Positions 7,748-18,718 of a DNA stretch of 23,290 nt are shown here, one piece after another. How positions within the stretch are numbered: the stretch's first letter is position 1; each line of letters begins with the position of its first letter. Origin of the DNA: CAYSPU01 sp964432995. Its GTDB lineage: Bacteria; Verrucomicrobiota; Verrucomicrobiia; Limisphaerales; JAHDYP01. A program made the translations under genes and the position numbers. The notes under the pieces were generated by a model that was not told the origin of the DNA, searched no databases, and saw nothing but the letters and a program-made list of their open reading frames with translations. The stretch is from positions 1 through 23,290 of the forward strand of contig CAYSPU010000071.1 in the NCBI GenBank assembly GCA_964432995.1, read 5' to 3'.

Positions 7748-9073
7748 CTACCGGGCCGGAGTGCCGCCGGGCGGAAGGACGTCTTCGAACTGCGCGTTCT
7801 TCTCGAGAAACTCGAGCACCTTGCCGGAGATGATCTGCTCCTCGATCTCGGCAATGCCGTTGCGGTCGCGGAGCTGGCGGACCATCTGCTCCGGCTTGAT
7901 TCCGTATTGATGGGCCAGAAACGTGATGCGCTGCACAATCTCCTCCTGCGTGGCCTTCAGGCCCTCCCGGTCGGCGATGCGGCCGAGGATGAACGCGATC
8001 TTGACGCGATCGCGGGCGCTGCTGCTGGCGTGGGAGAAGATCTGGTCCTTCTGCTGGTCGATCACATCGCGCGAAATGCCGCGTTCCTGGTTCTCCCGCA
8101 CGATGTCGTAGACCACGTTCTTGGTCTCCTGGGCGACCACCGACTCGGGGAGTTCGCAGGCGACACGTTGGAGCAGGGTGCGGACGATTTGGTCGCGCGT
8201 GGTGCGTTTGATCTTGAGCTGCAGCTCGTTCTCGAGGTCGCGGCGCACGCCGCCCCGCAAGGCCTCGACGTTCTCCGCGCCGTAGGCCTTGGCGAGCTCG
8301 TCGGTCAGCTCCGGAAGCACCTTCTCCTTCACCTGCACGATCTCCACCGCGTAGGCCGCGTGGCGACCGGCCAGGGCGGTCGGCACGAAATCCGCCGGGA
8401 ACTCGACCTCGACCTGGCGCGTTTCGCCGGCCTGGGCGCCGAGCAACTGGTCGGCAAACCGCGGCAGAAACGAATCCGGCGTGACGTGCACCCAGAAATC
8501 CTTCTTCTCGGTCAGCCCGCGGGCCGTGGCGGCGTATTCCGTGAGCGGCTTGCCTTCCGAAGTGGCGGTGTAGTTGAGCACCGCGTAATCCCCGTTCTGC
8601 ACCGGGCGCGCCACATCCAGGTAGGTGGCCCGTTGTTCGAGCAGAACCCGCAGGGCGCGGGCGATGTCCTCTTCCGTGACGATGCGAACCTCGCGCCGCA
8701 CGGGCAGGCCCTTGTACTCGGGCAACTCGAAATCGGGGGCCAGCTCCACGGTCGCGGTAAACTGCAGGGCCTGGCCGCGAGCGAACTGCACCTCCTCGAC
8801 GTCCGGCTGGCCGACCACGTGCAGCTTCTGCTCGGAGACGGCCTGGCGGAAGCTGTCCGAGATCAGCTTGCGCCGAACCTCTTCTTCGAGCTGGGGTGCG
8901 TAGGCCTTGGTGACCAGGTGGCGCGGGGCCTTGCCCGGCCGGAAGCCCGGCAGCCGGGCCAGCTTCATGAATTCCTTCGTCGTCTCTTCGAACGCCGCCT
9001 CCACCGCCGCCGCGTCGACTTCCACGCGGAGCAACTTCTTGCACGGCCCCAGGCTGTCCACCGTCACATTCAC
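7748..9073 (-). CDS. tig: Trigger factor, ribosome-associated chaperone and peptidyl-prolyl isomerase
   Basis: Trigger factor binds the ribosome exit tunnel and shields nascent chains. The 441-residue product has the ribosome-binding signature GFRPGKAP at residues 43-50, a PPIase-like middle domain beginning near NGDYAVLNYTATSEGKPL (about residue 160), and a long helical C-terminal domain. Length and domain order are those of the family. The start is GTG at 9073, with AAAGGA seven bases upstream. Usually tig is followed by clpP and clpX; here leuB follows after 59 bp and recF lies 112 bp upstream on the same strand. Confidence 0.95.
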   Translation of the reverse strand: MNVTVDSLGPCKKLLRVEVDAAAVEAAFEETTKEFMKLARLPGFRPGKAPRHLVTKAYAPQLEEEVRRKLISDSFRQAVSEQKLHVVGQPDVEEVQFARGQALQFTATVELAPDFELPEYKGLPVRREVRIVTEEDIARALRVLLEQRATYLDVARPVQNGDYAVLNYTATSEGKPLTEYAATARGLTEKKDFWVHVTPDSFLPRFADQLLGAQAGETRQVEVEFPADFVPTALAGRHAAYAVEIVQVKEKVLPELTDELAKAYGAENVEALRGGVRRDLENELQLKIKRTTRDQIVRTLLQRVACELPESVVAQETKNVVYDIVRENQERGISRDVIDQQKDQIFSHASSSARDRVKIAFILGRIADREGLKATQEEIVQRITFLAHQYGIKPEQMVRQLRDRNGIAEIEEQIISGKVLEFLEKNAQFEDVLPPGGTPAR

Positions 9074-9153
9074 AAGCGATCCTTTCGATACAAAGGCTCC
9101 GCGAGCGCCTGACCCGGTTGCACCCCGGGAATGCGGCAGACGCGGAGCCGTGA

Positions 9154-9184
9154 GGGTGGGAAAGTAGGCATCGCTGTCCCACCC
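9154..9184 (-). terminator. Hairpin directly after recF
   Basis: GGGTGGGA (9154-9161) pairs perfectly with TCCCACCC (9177-9184) around a 15-base loop, starting one base after the recF stop codon. No T-run follows in the minus-strand direction, so termination is uncertain. It could instead separate recF from tig at the RNA level. Confidence 0.3.
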
Positions 9185-9185
9185 G

Positions 9186-10262
9186 TCAAGCCCGCTTCAA
9201 CTGGCCCTGATGCACGGTCCAGAGCTGCCGCGCGCCCCCCAGTTCCGCCGGCCAGCTCTCCTCCGTGCACGCCAGGAAGACCTGTCCGCGACCCTGGCCG
9301 GCCGCTTCCAGCAACGGCAGGAAACCGCCCCGCCGCCGCGCATCCAGTTCCCCCATCACATCGTCGATCAACAACACCGGGACCACCCCCTGCCGCTCCA
9401 CCAAATACTCCGCCTGCGCCATCTTCAAGGCGATCGCCAGCGTCCGCTTCTGCCCCTCACTCGCAAACTGCGCCGCCGAACGCTGGTCGACCAGCAACGC
9501 CAGCTCGTCCCGATGCGGGCCGATCAGCGTCAACCGGTAGCTTCGTTCCCGGCGATGCCACTGCGCCAGCTCCGCCCTGAAGTCCGCCCGCACGCTCGGC
9601 CGATACACCAGGGCCAGTTCCTCCCCCTCGCGCGCAATCCGGCCGTACGCGCGCCGCGCCAGTGGCAACAGCCGCGGAACCAGCTCTCGCCGCGCGCGCA
9701 TCAGGCCCTCCCCCGCCTCCACCAGTTCGCGCGTGAACCCTTCGAGGGTTGTCTCGTCGAGCACCGGTTGTTTCAATAGCGCGTTGCGCGAGCGCAACAC
9801 CCGCGCATACCGCTGCAGCATCCTCAAGTAACCCGGCTCCGTCTGTGCCAGCAGCAAGTCCAAAAACCGCCGGCGCACCCGCGCCGACCCCTTGATCAGC
9901 AGCAGGTCTTCCGTGCAGAACACCACCGCCCGCAGAATCCCCAGGTACTCCGTCAGCTTCCGCACCGGTTGACCGTCCAGCGTCAGCCGGCGCAGCGCCG
10001 TCGACCAATACATCTTGACCGCGTGCTCTCCTTCACCCACCACGCGGGCCCCGACGAAATACCCCGCCTCCCCGTGCCGCACCAGTTGGGCGCTTCCCAC
10101 CCCCCGAAACGACCGCAGCGTCGCCAGCAGATACACCGCCTCCAGCAGGTTGGTCTTCCCCTGGGCGTTGTCCCCCAGGATCACGTGCAATCCGGGCGGA
10201 AAATCCGCGTCGAGCCGCCGGTAGTTGCGGAAGTCGCGCAGTCGTAGATGGGCCAGATGCAC
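9186..10262 (-). CDS. recF: DNA replication and repair protein RecF
   Basis: RecF is an SMC-like ABC ATPase that loads RecA at gaps through RecR and RecO. From the GTG at 10262 the protein is 358 residues, the usual RecF length. It shows the N-terminal LRLRDFRNYRRL, Walker A GDNAQGKTN (residues 30-38), TNLLEAVYLLAT, the ABC signature region FASEGQKRTLAIALKMAQ, and Walker B VPVLLIDDVMGELDARRR. The frame is open for 94 more codons upstream, but that part has no RecF homology and the GTG sits right at the start of the conserved strand. The gene is not beside dnaA, dnaN or gyrB in this window. A damaged methylase gene starts divergently upstream. Confidence 0.94.
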   Translation of the reverse strand: MHLAHLRLRDFRNYRRLDADFPPGLHVILGDNAQGKTNLLEAVYLLATLRSFRGVGSAQLVRHGEAGYFVGARVVGEGEHAVKMYWSTALRRLTLDGQPVRKLTEYLGILRAVVFCTEDLLLIKGSARVRRRFLDLLLAQTEPGYLRMLQRYARVLRSRNALLKQPVLDETTLEGFTRELVEAGEGLMRARRELVPRLLPLARRAYGRIAREGEELALVYRPSVRADFRAELAQWHRRERSYRLTLIGPHRDELALLVDQRSAAQFASEGQKRTLAIALKMAQAEYLVERQGVVPVLLIDDVMGELDARRRGGFLPLLEAAGQGRGQVFLACTEESWPAELGGARQLWTVHQGQLKRA

Positions 10263-10365
10263 CGCCCGCAGCCTAGCCGGATGCTCCGGGAATTGCCGCT
10301 TCTTTGTTGGGAACCGCGCTGAAAAAATGCGCGCCCCAGTCCAACACCGGTCTCCGGAGGAGTGA

Positions 10366-11145
10366 ATTCCAATTGTCGTCGGACGCGCCCTGCAGTCCCC
10401 GCTGAAGAACGACGCAGGTCTTTGCCAAGGTCTGGACCACGTTGGCGGGTACGTGGAGCCCTTCGCCGGTGGGGCTTGGGTGTTGTTCCAGAAGAAACCC
10501 TCCAAAGTGGAAGTGCTCAATGATCTGGATGGGGAACTGGTCAACTTCTGGCGCGTGATTCAGAACCATCCCCAGGAGTTCTTCAGCTGGTGCGAAAGGA
10601 TGGTGCCGTCACGAGAACTCTTCGAATGGGAACGCCGCCGGGACACAGCAGGCCTGACCGACATCCAACGAGCTGCGCGCTATTACTACCTGCAGCGTCT
10701 GGCTTTTGGCGGTCAGATGCGCCATCTGAATCTGGGCACCTCCTCCATCCGGCCGCCAGGATTTCATCTGTCGGAGCTCAAGAAATCGCTACCCGAAGTT
10801 GAAAAGCGTCTGCAGCGGGTCTTGATCGAGAACCTGGATGCGGTCGAGTGCATTCTTAGGGACGATCGGGCCACAACCTTCTTCTACGTGGACCCGCCTT
10901 GTTGGGGAGAGCGCAAATACACCTTGAGCCTCGACTCCACGGATTACGACCGATTGGCGCGGGAGTTGAAGGAGATCAAAGGGCGTTTCCTGATGACCTT
11001 GAATGACTGTGAGCCCATCCGGCGAATATTCGGAGGATTCGTCATCGAGGCAGCCGAATCCGGGTATTTCATTGCCAACCCCCGGCGAGCCCGGAATGCA
11101 CGTCCCAGAGGCTTGCAGTTGTTGATCCATAATCTCAAGCGGTAG
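10366..11145 (+). pseudogene. Damaged D12-class DNA adenine N6-methyltransferase (Dam-like)
   Basis: From 10453 the frame shows YVEPFAGGAWVLFQ (SAM-binding motif I), then VLNDLDGELVNFWRVIQ, YYLQRLAFGGQ, VDPPCWGERKYTL and KGRFLMTLND, which place it in the D12/Dam family. Two defects are visible. The family N-terminus (PLKWxGGK type) is not intact: upstream in frame there is only LQSPLKN followed by unrelated residues, and an in-frame TGA sits at 10363-10365. The catalytic DPPY reads DPPC, a one-base change from a tyrosine codon. The GTG at 10453 could start a 230-residue truncated product lacking the N-terminal SAM-binding segment. No partner restriction gene is seen nearby. It is probably inactive, although expression as a defective protein cannot be excluded. 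Confidence 0.7.
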
Positions 11146-11173
11146 GTGATTCGGTCCGGCAGCGGAGACAGCA

Positions 11174-12322
11174 TCAAGAGAGCGCCGCGAGTTTTTCGGG
11201 CAGGAGTTGGACGGAAATCACGTCCACTCGGCGGTCCAGTGCATAGGAGGTCTTTCCCGGATAGGCCACGAACAGGTGTTCGAGCTTGAGGTCTTGCAGG
11301 GCGATATGCATGGACTTGGTGAGGGTGGGAGCGTCGCCGTACTTGAACTCGAAACCATAGCGTTTGCCTCGGAGCGTGACCAGGAGGTCGAGTTCCGCCC
11401 CCGCGTACGTGGCCCAAAAGTAGGCGTCACGGTCCCCGGTGTGCCGGAGAACCTGTTCGAGAGCGAACCCTTCCCACGACACGCCGAGCCGGGGATGGCC
11501 CTCCAGCGCCGCGAAATCACCGAGGGCGAGCAGGGCGTGCAGCAGGCCGCTGTCACGGACGTAGATCTTCGGCGCCTTGACCTGGCGTTTGCCCAGATTC
11601 TCAAACCACGGCGGCAGTTGGCGCACCATGAAGGCGGACGCGAGGATGTCGAGATAGCGTCGTGCGGTAGGCTCGGACGCGCCCAGGGAGCGGGCGAAAT
11701 CCGCAGCGTTCCAAACCTGGCCATGGAAATGGGCGATCATGGACCAGAACCGACGCAGCGTCGTTGCGGGAACCGTGAGGCCAAGTTGGGGAATGTCGCG
11801 CTCGAGGAAGGTGCGGATGAAGTCCTGTCGCCATGCGGCACTATCCTGGTCGGAGGCGGCGAGGAACGAGCGCGGAAATCCACCTCGCCACCACAACTTG
11901 CGGAAAGCGCCGGGCCGGACCTCGGACAGGTCGAAGCCTGTAAGGTCCACGAATGCCACCCTCCCGGCCAGAGACTCGGAAACCCCGCGGACTAGTCCGG
12001 GCGAGGCGCTGCCCAGAATGAGGAACGTCGCTGGCTGCGGCCGCCGGTCAGCTAGTACCCGCAGTAGGGCGAACAGCTCCGGCTGCCGTTGGATTTCGTC
12101 GATCACAACCAGCCCGCGCAATGGTTCCAGCGCGGATTGCGGGTGCGCCAGACGAGCCGCGGAGACGGGATCTTCCAGGTCGAAGAAGTGGTGCAGCTGG
12201 CCTTTTGCGATGGCGCGGGCCAGGGTGGTTTTGCCGGCTTGACGCGGGCCAAGAATGGCCACAATGGGGTTGGCTTTGAGCTTGCGCTCGATCTCCCGCG
12301 CATAGACGGTGCGCTTTATCAT
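11174..12322 (-). CDS. AAA-family ATPase with DUF4143 domain
   Basis: The 382-residue product has the standard AAA_14 plus DUF4143 build. Walker A is GPRQAGKTT (residues 25-33), Walker B LVVIDEIQ (residues 71-78), and a sensor-like FLILGSASP follows. A winged-helix-like middle part (ARSLGASEPTARRYLDIL) leads to a C-terminal region SWEGFALEQVL with GAELDLLV and GFEFKYG. That end resembles a PD-(D/E)xK nuclease fold, which the family often carries in modified form. Cellular role is unknown; such genes are typical of mobile or accessory regions. The ATG at 12322 is chosen because a large dyad operator ends 13 bases upstream. A TTG at 12370 would add 16 residues but lies inside that operator. It converges on the methylase remnant 28 bp away. 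Confidence 0.88.
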   Translation of the reverse strand: MIKRTVYAREIERKLKANPIVAILGPRQAGKTTLARAIAKGQLHHFFDLEDPVSAARLAHPQSALEPLRGLVVIDEIQRQPELFALLRVLADRRPQPATFLILGSASPGLVRGVSESLAGRVAFVDLTGFDLSEVRPGAFRKLWWRGGFPRSFLAASDQDSAAWRQDFIRTFLERDIPQLGLTVPATTLRRFWSMIAHFHGQVWNAADFARSLGASEPTARRYLDILASAFMVRQLPPWFENLGKRQVKAPKIYVRDSGLLHALLALGDFAALEGHPRLGVSWEGFALEQVLRHTGDRDAYFWATYAGAELDLLVTLRGKRYGFEFKYGDAPTLTKSMHIALQDLKLEHLFVAYPGKTSYALDRRVDVISVQLLPEKLAALS

Positions 12323-12334
12323 GCCATCAATATG

Positions 12335-12373
12335 TCCTTGAACATCGAAAGCACAAGTTTTGATATTCAAGGA
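12335..12373. promoter_or_regulatory. Dyad operator upstream of the AAA/DUF4143 gene
   Basis: The 16-base arms TCCTTGAACATCGAAA (12335-12350) and TTTTGATATTCAAGGA (12358-12373) are complementary at 14 of 16 positions around a 7-base spacer. Each arm contains its own small dyad of the form TTGA-N3-TCAA (perfect in the right arm, one mismatch in the left). The centres of these are 22 bp apart, two helical turns. This is the layout expected for two dimers of a regulator binding cooperatively. It sits 13-51 bp before the ATPase start, overlapping its likely promoter or leader. Confidence 0.6.
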
Positions 12374-12380
12374 TCACCTC

Positions 12381-12422
12381 GCTGTGGGTCGACATTGTTC
12401 GGCTGTGCCTCGACATTATTCC
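12381..12422. repeat. Two tandem 21-bp direct repeats
   Basis: Two adjacent 21-bp units beginning GCTGTG and sharing the core TCGACATT (12381-12401 and 12402-12422) match at 17 of 21 positions. They lie between the dyad operator and the dead transposase. They could be the end of an insertion element (some families have repeated ~20-bp terminal sites) or part of the ATPase promoter region. Confidence 0.5.
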
Positions 12423-12542
12423 GTATCCGCTGATGGGGAATCACATGCGGTAGCGCACTGAAGGCTCTGCTCCGGCCGGGTGACGGTCCACTTCCCCTTG
12501 TCGAGCCGTGGGCTGTCGGCGAATGTCCGATCCGTGATTCGC

Positions 12543-12852
12543 ATGACCCTGACGGTCTTGGTGGCGCTGGCCCGGCTCCTCTTCCGGTCGCGTCTTGAGT
12601 TGGTGGTCGAGAATCTGGCCCTGCACCAGCAACTGGCTGTCTTCAAGCACAAGCGCTCCCGGCCCAGACTCCGCCCCGCTGTTCGCCTCTTCTGGGTGTA
12701 GCTGCGCTAGGCTTGGCCTCGCTGGGCCAGTGTCCTTCCGTTGGTCCAACCCGACACGGTGGTGGGCTGGCACCGCCAAGGCTTCCGGTGGTTCTGGCGG
12801 CTCAAGTCCACGGGTAGACGAACCGGCCGTCCGCGCATCCGAGCGGAGGTTG
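12543..12852 (+). pseudogene. Remnant of an integrase-core (rve-type) transposase
   Basis: The conceptual translation RLELVVENLALHQQLAVFKH, then RPRLRPAVRLFWV, and later LVQPDTVVGWHRQGF, RWFWRLKS and GRPRIRAEV matches the N-terminal helix-turn-helix part of a common integrase-core transposase. Two in-frame TAG codons interrupt it shortly after the FWV block (12699-12701 and 12708-12710), and homology stops near 12852 before any DDE catalytic residues. The element is therefore dead and truncated. I cannot assign the IS family from this fragment. Confidence 0.75.
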
Positions 12853-13059
12853 CGCCCTTCTTCACGCTGCGATCACTGAAACCCTGCGCGGAACCGTCTG
12901 GAAGAACCAGCGCGTGAACCCAGAGCTATGGTCGCTCAGTCCCCAACCGACCACCGATAGCATTCTGTCGGGGCACAGGCCGCCATTTAGCGATATCCTC
13001 GCCGGGGGCGGCAAGAATATGGGCAAATCTGCAGCCAGAGTTCCGCAGTTGCGAGGGGC
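12853..13059. other. Intergenic stretch between the transposase remnant and tRNA-His
   Basis: About 200 bases with no supported gene. It holds the decayed end of the transposase fragment and the sequence immediately 3' of tRNA-His. I saw no copy of the tRNA 3' end that would mark an integration site, and no clear T-run terminator for the tRNA. Confidence 0.4.
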
Positions 13060-13137
13060 TGGGGTGGCTGACGGGACTTGAACCCGCGACAACCAGATCC
13101 ACAATCTGGGGCTCTAACCAACTGAGCTACAGCCACC
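13060..13137 (-). tRNA. tRNA-His (anticodon GTG)
   Basis: Read on the minus strand, the gene folds as a standard cloverleaf. The acceptor arms are GGTGGCTG and CAGCCACC, giving the extra G-1:C73 pair specific to tRNA-His. The D arm contains AGCTCAGTTGGTTAGAGC. The anticodon stem CCAGA/TCTGG holds loop TTGTGGA with anticodon GTG at 13100-13102. The T arm contains GGTTCAAGTCC. CCA is encoded at 13062-13060. It closely resembles E. coli tRNA-His. It lies alone, with its 3' end facing the accessory patch. Confidence 0.97.
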
Positions 13138-13436
13138 AACCAAGCCCCGAACCATAGTGCGCCCGGAGAGACCGTCAAGCTCGCGGTGCAGGGGTGACAT
13201 GATGGAACGACGATCGCGGCGGACCGCACCGGGGCCGATGCGCCGCGACGACCCCGGCAGGGGCCGGAGTCTCGGCCGGCGTTTCGGCTTGCAGCCTCCC
13301 GCAGTGCGTGCAGCATGTCGTCGTGCAAGCCAGGACTCCGCGGGAGAATACTCCGTTCGGGTTATTGTGGGCAGGCGGGGCGGACTGTAGCCTGCGGACG
13401 AATCCTCGAAGAAGCGGACCTACACCAAGACACGTC
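13138..13436. other. Intergenic region between tRNA-His and the prepilin-like gene
   Basis: Apart from the tRNA-His promoter at its left end, I see no gene in these ~300 bases. It should also carry the promoter of the rightward prepilin-sulfatase-peptidase cluster, but no convincing -35/-10 pair was found for it. Confidence 0.5.
13151..13178 (-). promoter_or_regulatory. Sigma-70-type promoter for tRNA-His
   Basis: On the minus strand, TTGACG (13178-13173) is followed after 16 bases by TATGGT (13156-13151). This places the start of transcription a few bases before the tRNA 5' end at 13137. The strong -35 match and the position directly in front of a stable RNA gene make it credible. Confidence 0.65.
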
Positions 13437-14294
13437 ATGCGAAACGGCACTTGTTCTCTCGCCGGTTCCTCGCGGGAACCGGGCTTTACCCTGATCGAGC
13501 TGCTGGTGGTGATCGCCATCATCGCGATCCTCGCCGGGATGCTGCTCCCCGCCCTGGCAAAGTCGAAGGAGTCCGCCACGGGCGCGCGGTGTGTGGCCAA
13601 CCAGAAGCAACTGTTGCTGGCCTGGATCCTGTACGCGGACGACCACAACGACCGGATGGTCGGGCAACAGTACAACGGCCAGGAACTGGCCGGAGGCGGT
13701 TTCTGGCCGGACGCCCTGCCGGTGCGGATCACCAACTCGTCGTTGCCGAGGCAGTTGGCGGAGGTCCAGGAGCGGATCCGCAATGGCCCGCTCTATCCCT
13801 ACAACCCGGCGGTGGATGCCTACCATTGCCCGGGCGACATCCGGTTGCGGCGGAAGGTGGGAACACCGGGCTGGGCCTTTGACAGCTACTCGAAGGCGAA
13901 CGGCATGAACGGGATTATCTGGGAATCGACCCCCGGCACGGAGCCGGTCACGAAGGTGAACGCGATTCCCCTGCCGTCCCAGATGTACGTGTTCATCGAG
14001 GAAGCCGACCCGCGCGGCTACAACTTGGGGACCTGGGTCCTGGACATCGTGGCGGACAACTGGGTGGATCCGATGGCGATCTACCACAATATCGCGAGCA
14101 CGCTGGGTTTCTCCGATGGGCACGCGGAGGTGCACAAGTGGCGGGAGGCGGAGACGATTGCCGCCGGCCGGAAAGGGGCGACGGGCACCGAGCCGTTCTA
14201 CTGGAAGAAGAAACAACCGCTGGACCGGGACTGGGTCTACATCAAGAAGGGCTATGTCTGGGCCACATACCCGCAGCACCTGAAGTGGGAATAG
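13437..14294 (+). CDS. Prepilin-type N-terminal cleavage/methylation protein with H-X9-DG motif
   Basis: The 285-residue product has a short basic leader ending in Gly, then FTLIELLVVIAIIAILAGMLLPAL, the class III (type IV prepilin/type II secretion pseudopilin) signal. A prepilin peptidase would cut before the Phe, leaving Glu at +5. The rest is an extracellular domain with HNIASTLGFSDGH, an H-X9-DG motif common in the large pseudopilin-like families of Verrucomicrobia, Planctomycetes and Lentisphaerae. Its precise job is unknown; such proteins often sit beside sulfatases and hydrolases and may display or secrete them. The ATG at 13437 is placed just before the leader; an open stretch further upstream is not needed. 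The sulfatase gene follows after 42 bp. Confidence 0.9.
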   Translation: MRNGTCSLAGSSREPGFTLIELLVVIAIIAILAGMLLPALAKSKESATGARCVANQKQLLLAWILYADDHNDRMVGQQYNGQELAGGGFWPDALPVRITNSSLPRQLAEVQERIRNGPLYPYNPAVDAYHCPGDIRLRRKVGTPGWAFDSYSKANGMNGIIWESTPGTEPVTKVNAIPLPSQMYVFIEEADPRGYNLGTWVLDIVADNWVDPMAIYHNIASTLGFSDGHAEVHKWREAETIAAGRKGATGTEPFYWKKKQPLDRDWVYIKKGYVWATYPQHLKWE

Positions 14295-14336
14295 GCGGTT
14301 GCCCGCGACGAAGACCCCAACGCCGCAACCTGGATC

Positions 14337-15883
14337 ATGATTGACGTCCAGTGGAGCAGGGCCGGGCGGTTGCCGTCCCGGCTCCTGTTCCTGGCGCTGG
14401 CCCTCATGATGGGCGCGCGCGCTGTCGCCGACGCCGCGCCCCCCAACTTCCTCTTCATCCTGGCGGATGACCTGGGATACGGCGACCTGGGCTGCTACGG
14501 GCAGACGAGGATTCGCACGCCGCACCTGGATCAGTTGGCCGCGCAAGGCGCGCGGTTCACGCGCCACTACGCCGGGAGCCCGGTCTGCGCCCCCTCCCGC
14601 TGCGTCCTGCTCACCGGTAAGCACCCGGGCCACGCCTGGATCCGGGACAATCGCGAGCTGCGCGAGGAAGGCCAGGAACCCCTGCCGGCCGGGACGCCAA
14701 CGTTCCTGAGGACCCTGCAAACGCTCGGATACCAGACGGGCGCCTTCGGCAAATGGGGCCTGGGACCGCCGGCCAGCACGGGCAATCCGCTCCGCCAGGG
14801 CCTCCACCAGTTCTACGGCTACAACTGCCAACGCCACGCCCACAATCACTACCCGGCTTACCTCTGGGACAACGAACGTCGAGTGCGGCTCGACAACCCC
14901 CCGTTCCCAGCTCATCAGACCTTGCCCGCCGACGCGGATCCGCGGGCGCCCGATTTTCTCGCCAGATACCGCGGCCAGGACTACGCCCCGGACCTCATCT
15001 TCCGCCGCGCCGGGGAGTTCATCCGGGCGAATCGGAACCGGCCGTTCTTCTGTCACGTTCCCATCACTGTCCCTCACCTTGCGCTGCAGGTGCCCGAGGA
15101 TTCCCTCGCCGAGTACCGCGGGGTGCTGCCGGACGAACTCTACGCGGGACAACACGGTTATCTGCCGCATCCGACGCCGCATGCCGCGTACGCGGCGATG
15201 GTCACCCGCCTCGATCGGGAGGTGGGCAGGCTCCTGGCCCTCTTGCAGGAGTTGGGGTTGGAGGAAAACACCGTCGTGGTGTTCACCTCCGATAATGGCC
15301 CTGCCGCCGGGCGAACTGGAGGGGCGGATTCGGACTTCTTCGAATCCGCCGCCGGCCTGCGCGGCCGCAAAGGATCGGTCTACGAGGGCGGCCTGCGGGT
15401 GCCGCTCCTCGTTCGCTGGCCCGCGCGCATCCGCCCCGGACGCGTCTGCGACCGGGTAACAGGATTTGAAGACTGGTTCCCGACATTGCTCGAGTTGGCC
15501 GGGGGAGCGGCGCTGGTTCCGAAAGACATCGATGGGGTGAGCTTCGCTCCGACGCTCTTGGGCCGACGGCAGAAGGCGCGGCTCTTCCTGTATCGGGAGT
15601 ATCCCGGCGGTGGCGGCCAGCAGTGTGTGCTCATGGGCGACTGGAAGGCCGTGCGGACCGAGCTGGACCCGCGGTTTGGTCCGTTGGGCACGGAGCGCCC
15701 CGTCGAACTCTACCATCTGCGGCGCGATCCCGCCGAAGTCCGAAATGTGGCTCAAGACCACCCGCGGGTTGCTTCCCGTCTGGATCGGATGCTGCGCCTT
15801 CAGCACGCGGTGGCTCCGGTCTTCCCCTTTCCGCGCCTCGACCGGGTGGCCATCGAATCGATCGCGGAACCGGACCCCAGCCC

Positions 15884-15887
<4 letters not shown>
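14337..15887 (+). CDS. Secreted sulfatase (arylsulfatase A type)
   Basis: The 516-residue product has a signal peptide (SRLLFLALALMMGARAVADA), then NFLFILADDLGYGDLGCYG with the metal-binding Asp44-Asp45. The formylglycine motif CAPSR has Cys84 as the residue converted to formylglycine. KWGLG, ITVPHLAL and VVFTSDNGP supply further active-site residues. It should hydrolyse sulfate esters in the periplasm or outside the cell, provided a formylglycine-generating enzyme is encoded elsewhere. The natural substrate (sulfated glycan or small aryl sulfate) cannot be read from the sequence. It follows the prepilin-like gene by 42 bp, and its TGA overlaps the next ATG as ATGA, so the three genes are probably one operon. 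Confidence 0.94.
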
Positions 15888-18574
<2,687 letters not shown>

Positions 18575-18718
18575 CTCGCCGCGCCCCACCAAGTACCTCG
18601 GCAAGTGCCGGTTTGCGCGCCGCGACGACCCTCGTGAGCCCCAGCGCCACTTGGCGGAGGATCCGGGGAACCTGCCCGCCCTGGATTTTTCGGCGCCGTC
18701 GGTTACAGTGCCTTCGTT

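Noticed and set aside
6630..9182. A single 850-codon minus frame covering leuB and the trigger factor region
   Set aside because: Only the leuB part (from 7688) is protein-like; the upstream part is the shadow of tig in another frame, so it is not a fusion.
10263..10544. N-terminal extension of RecF by 94 codons
   Set aside because: The extension has no RecF homology and runs antisense to the methylase remnant; the GTG at 10262 gives normal RecF length.
11174..12373. AAA/DUF4143 gene with operator as a toxin-antitoxin pair
   Set aside because: No second small gene lies next to it on the same strand, and the family is not an established toxin.
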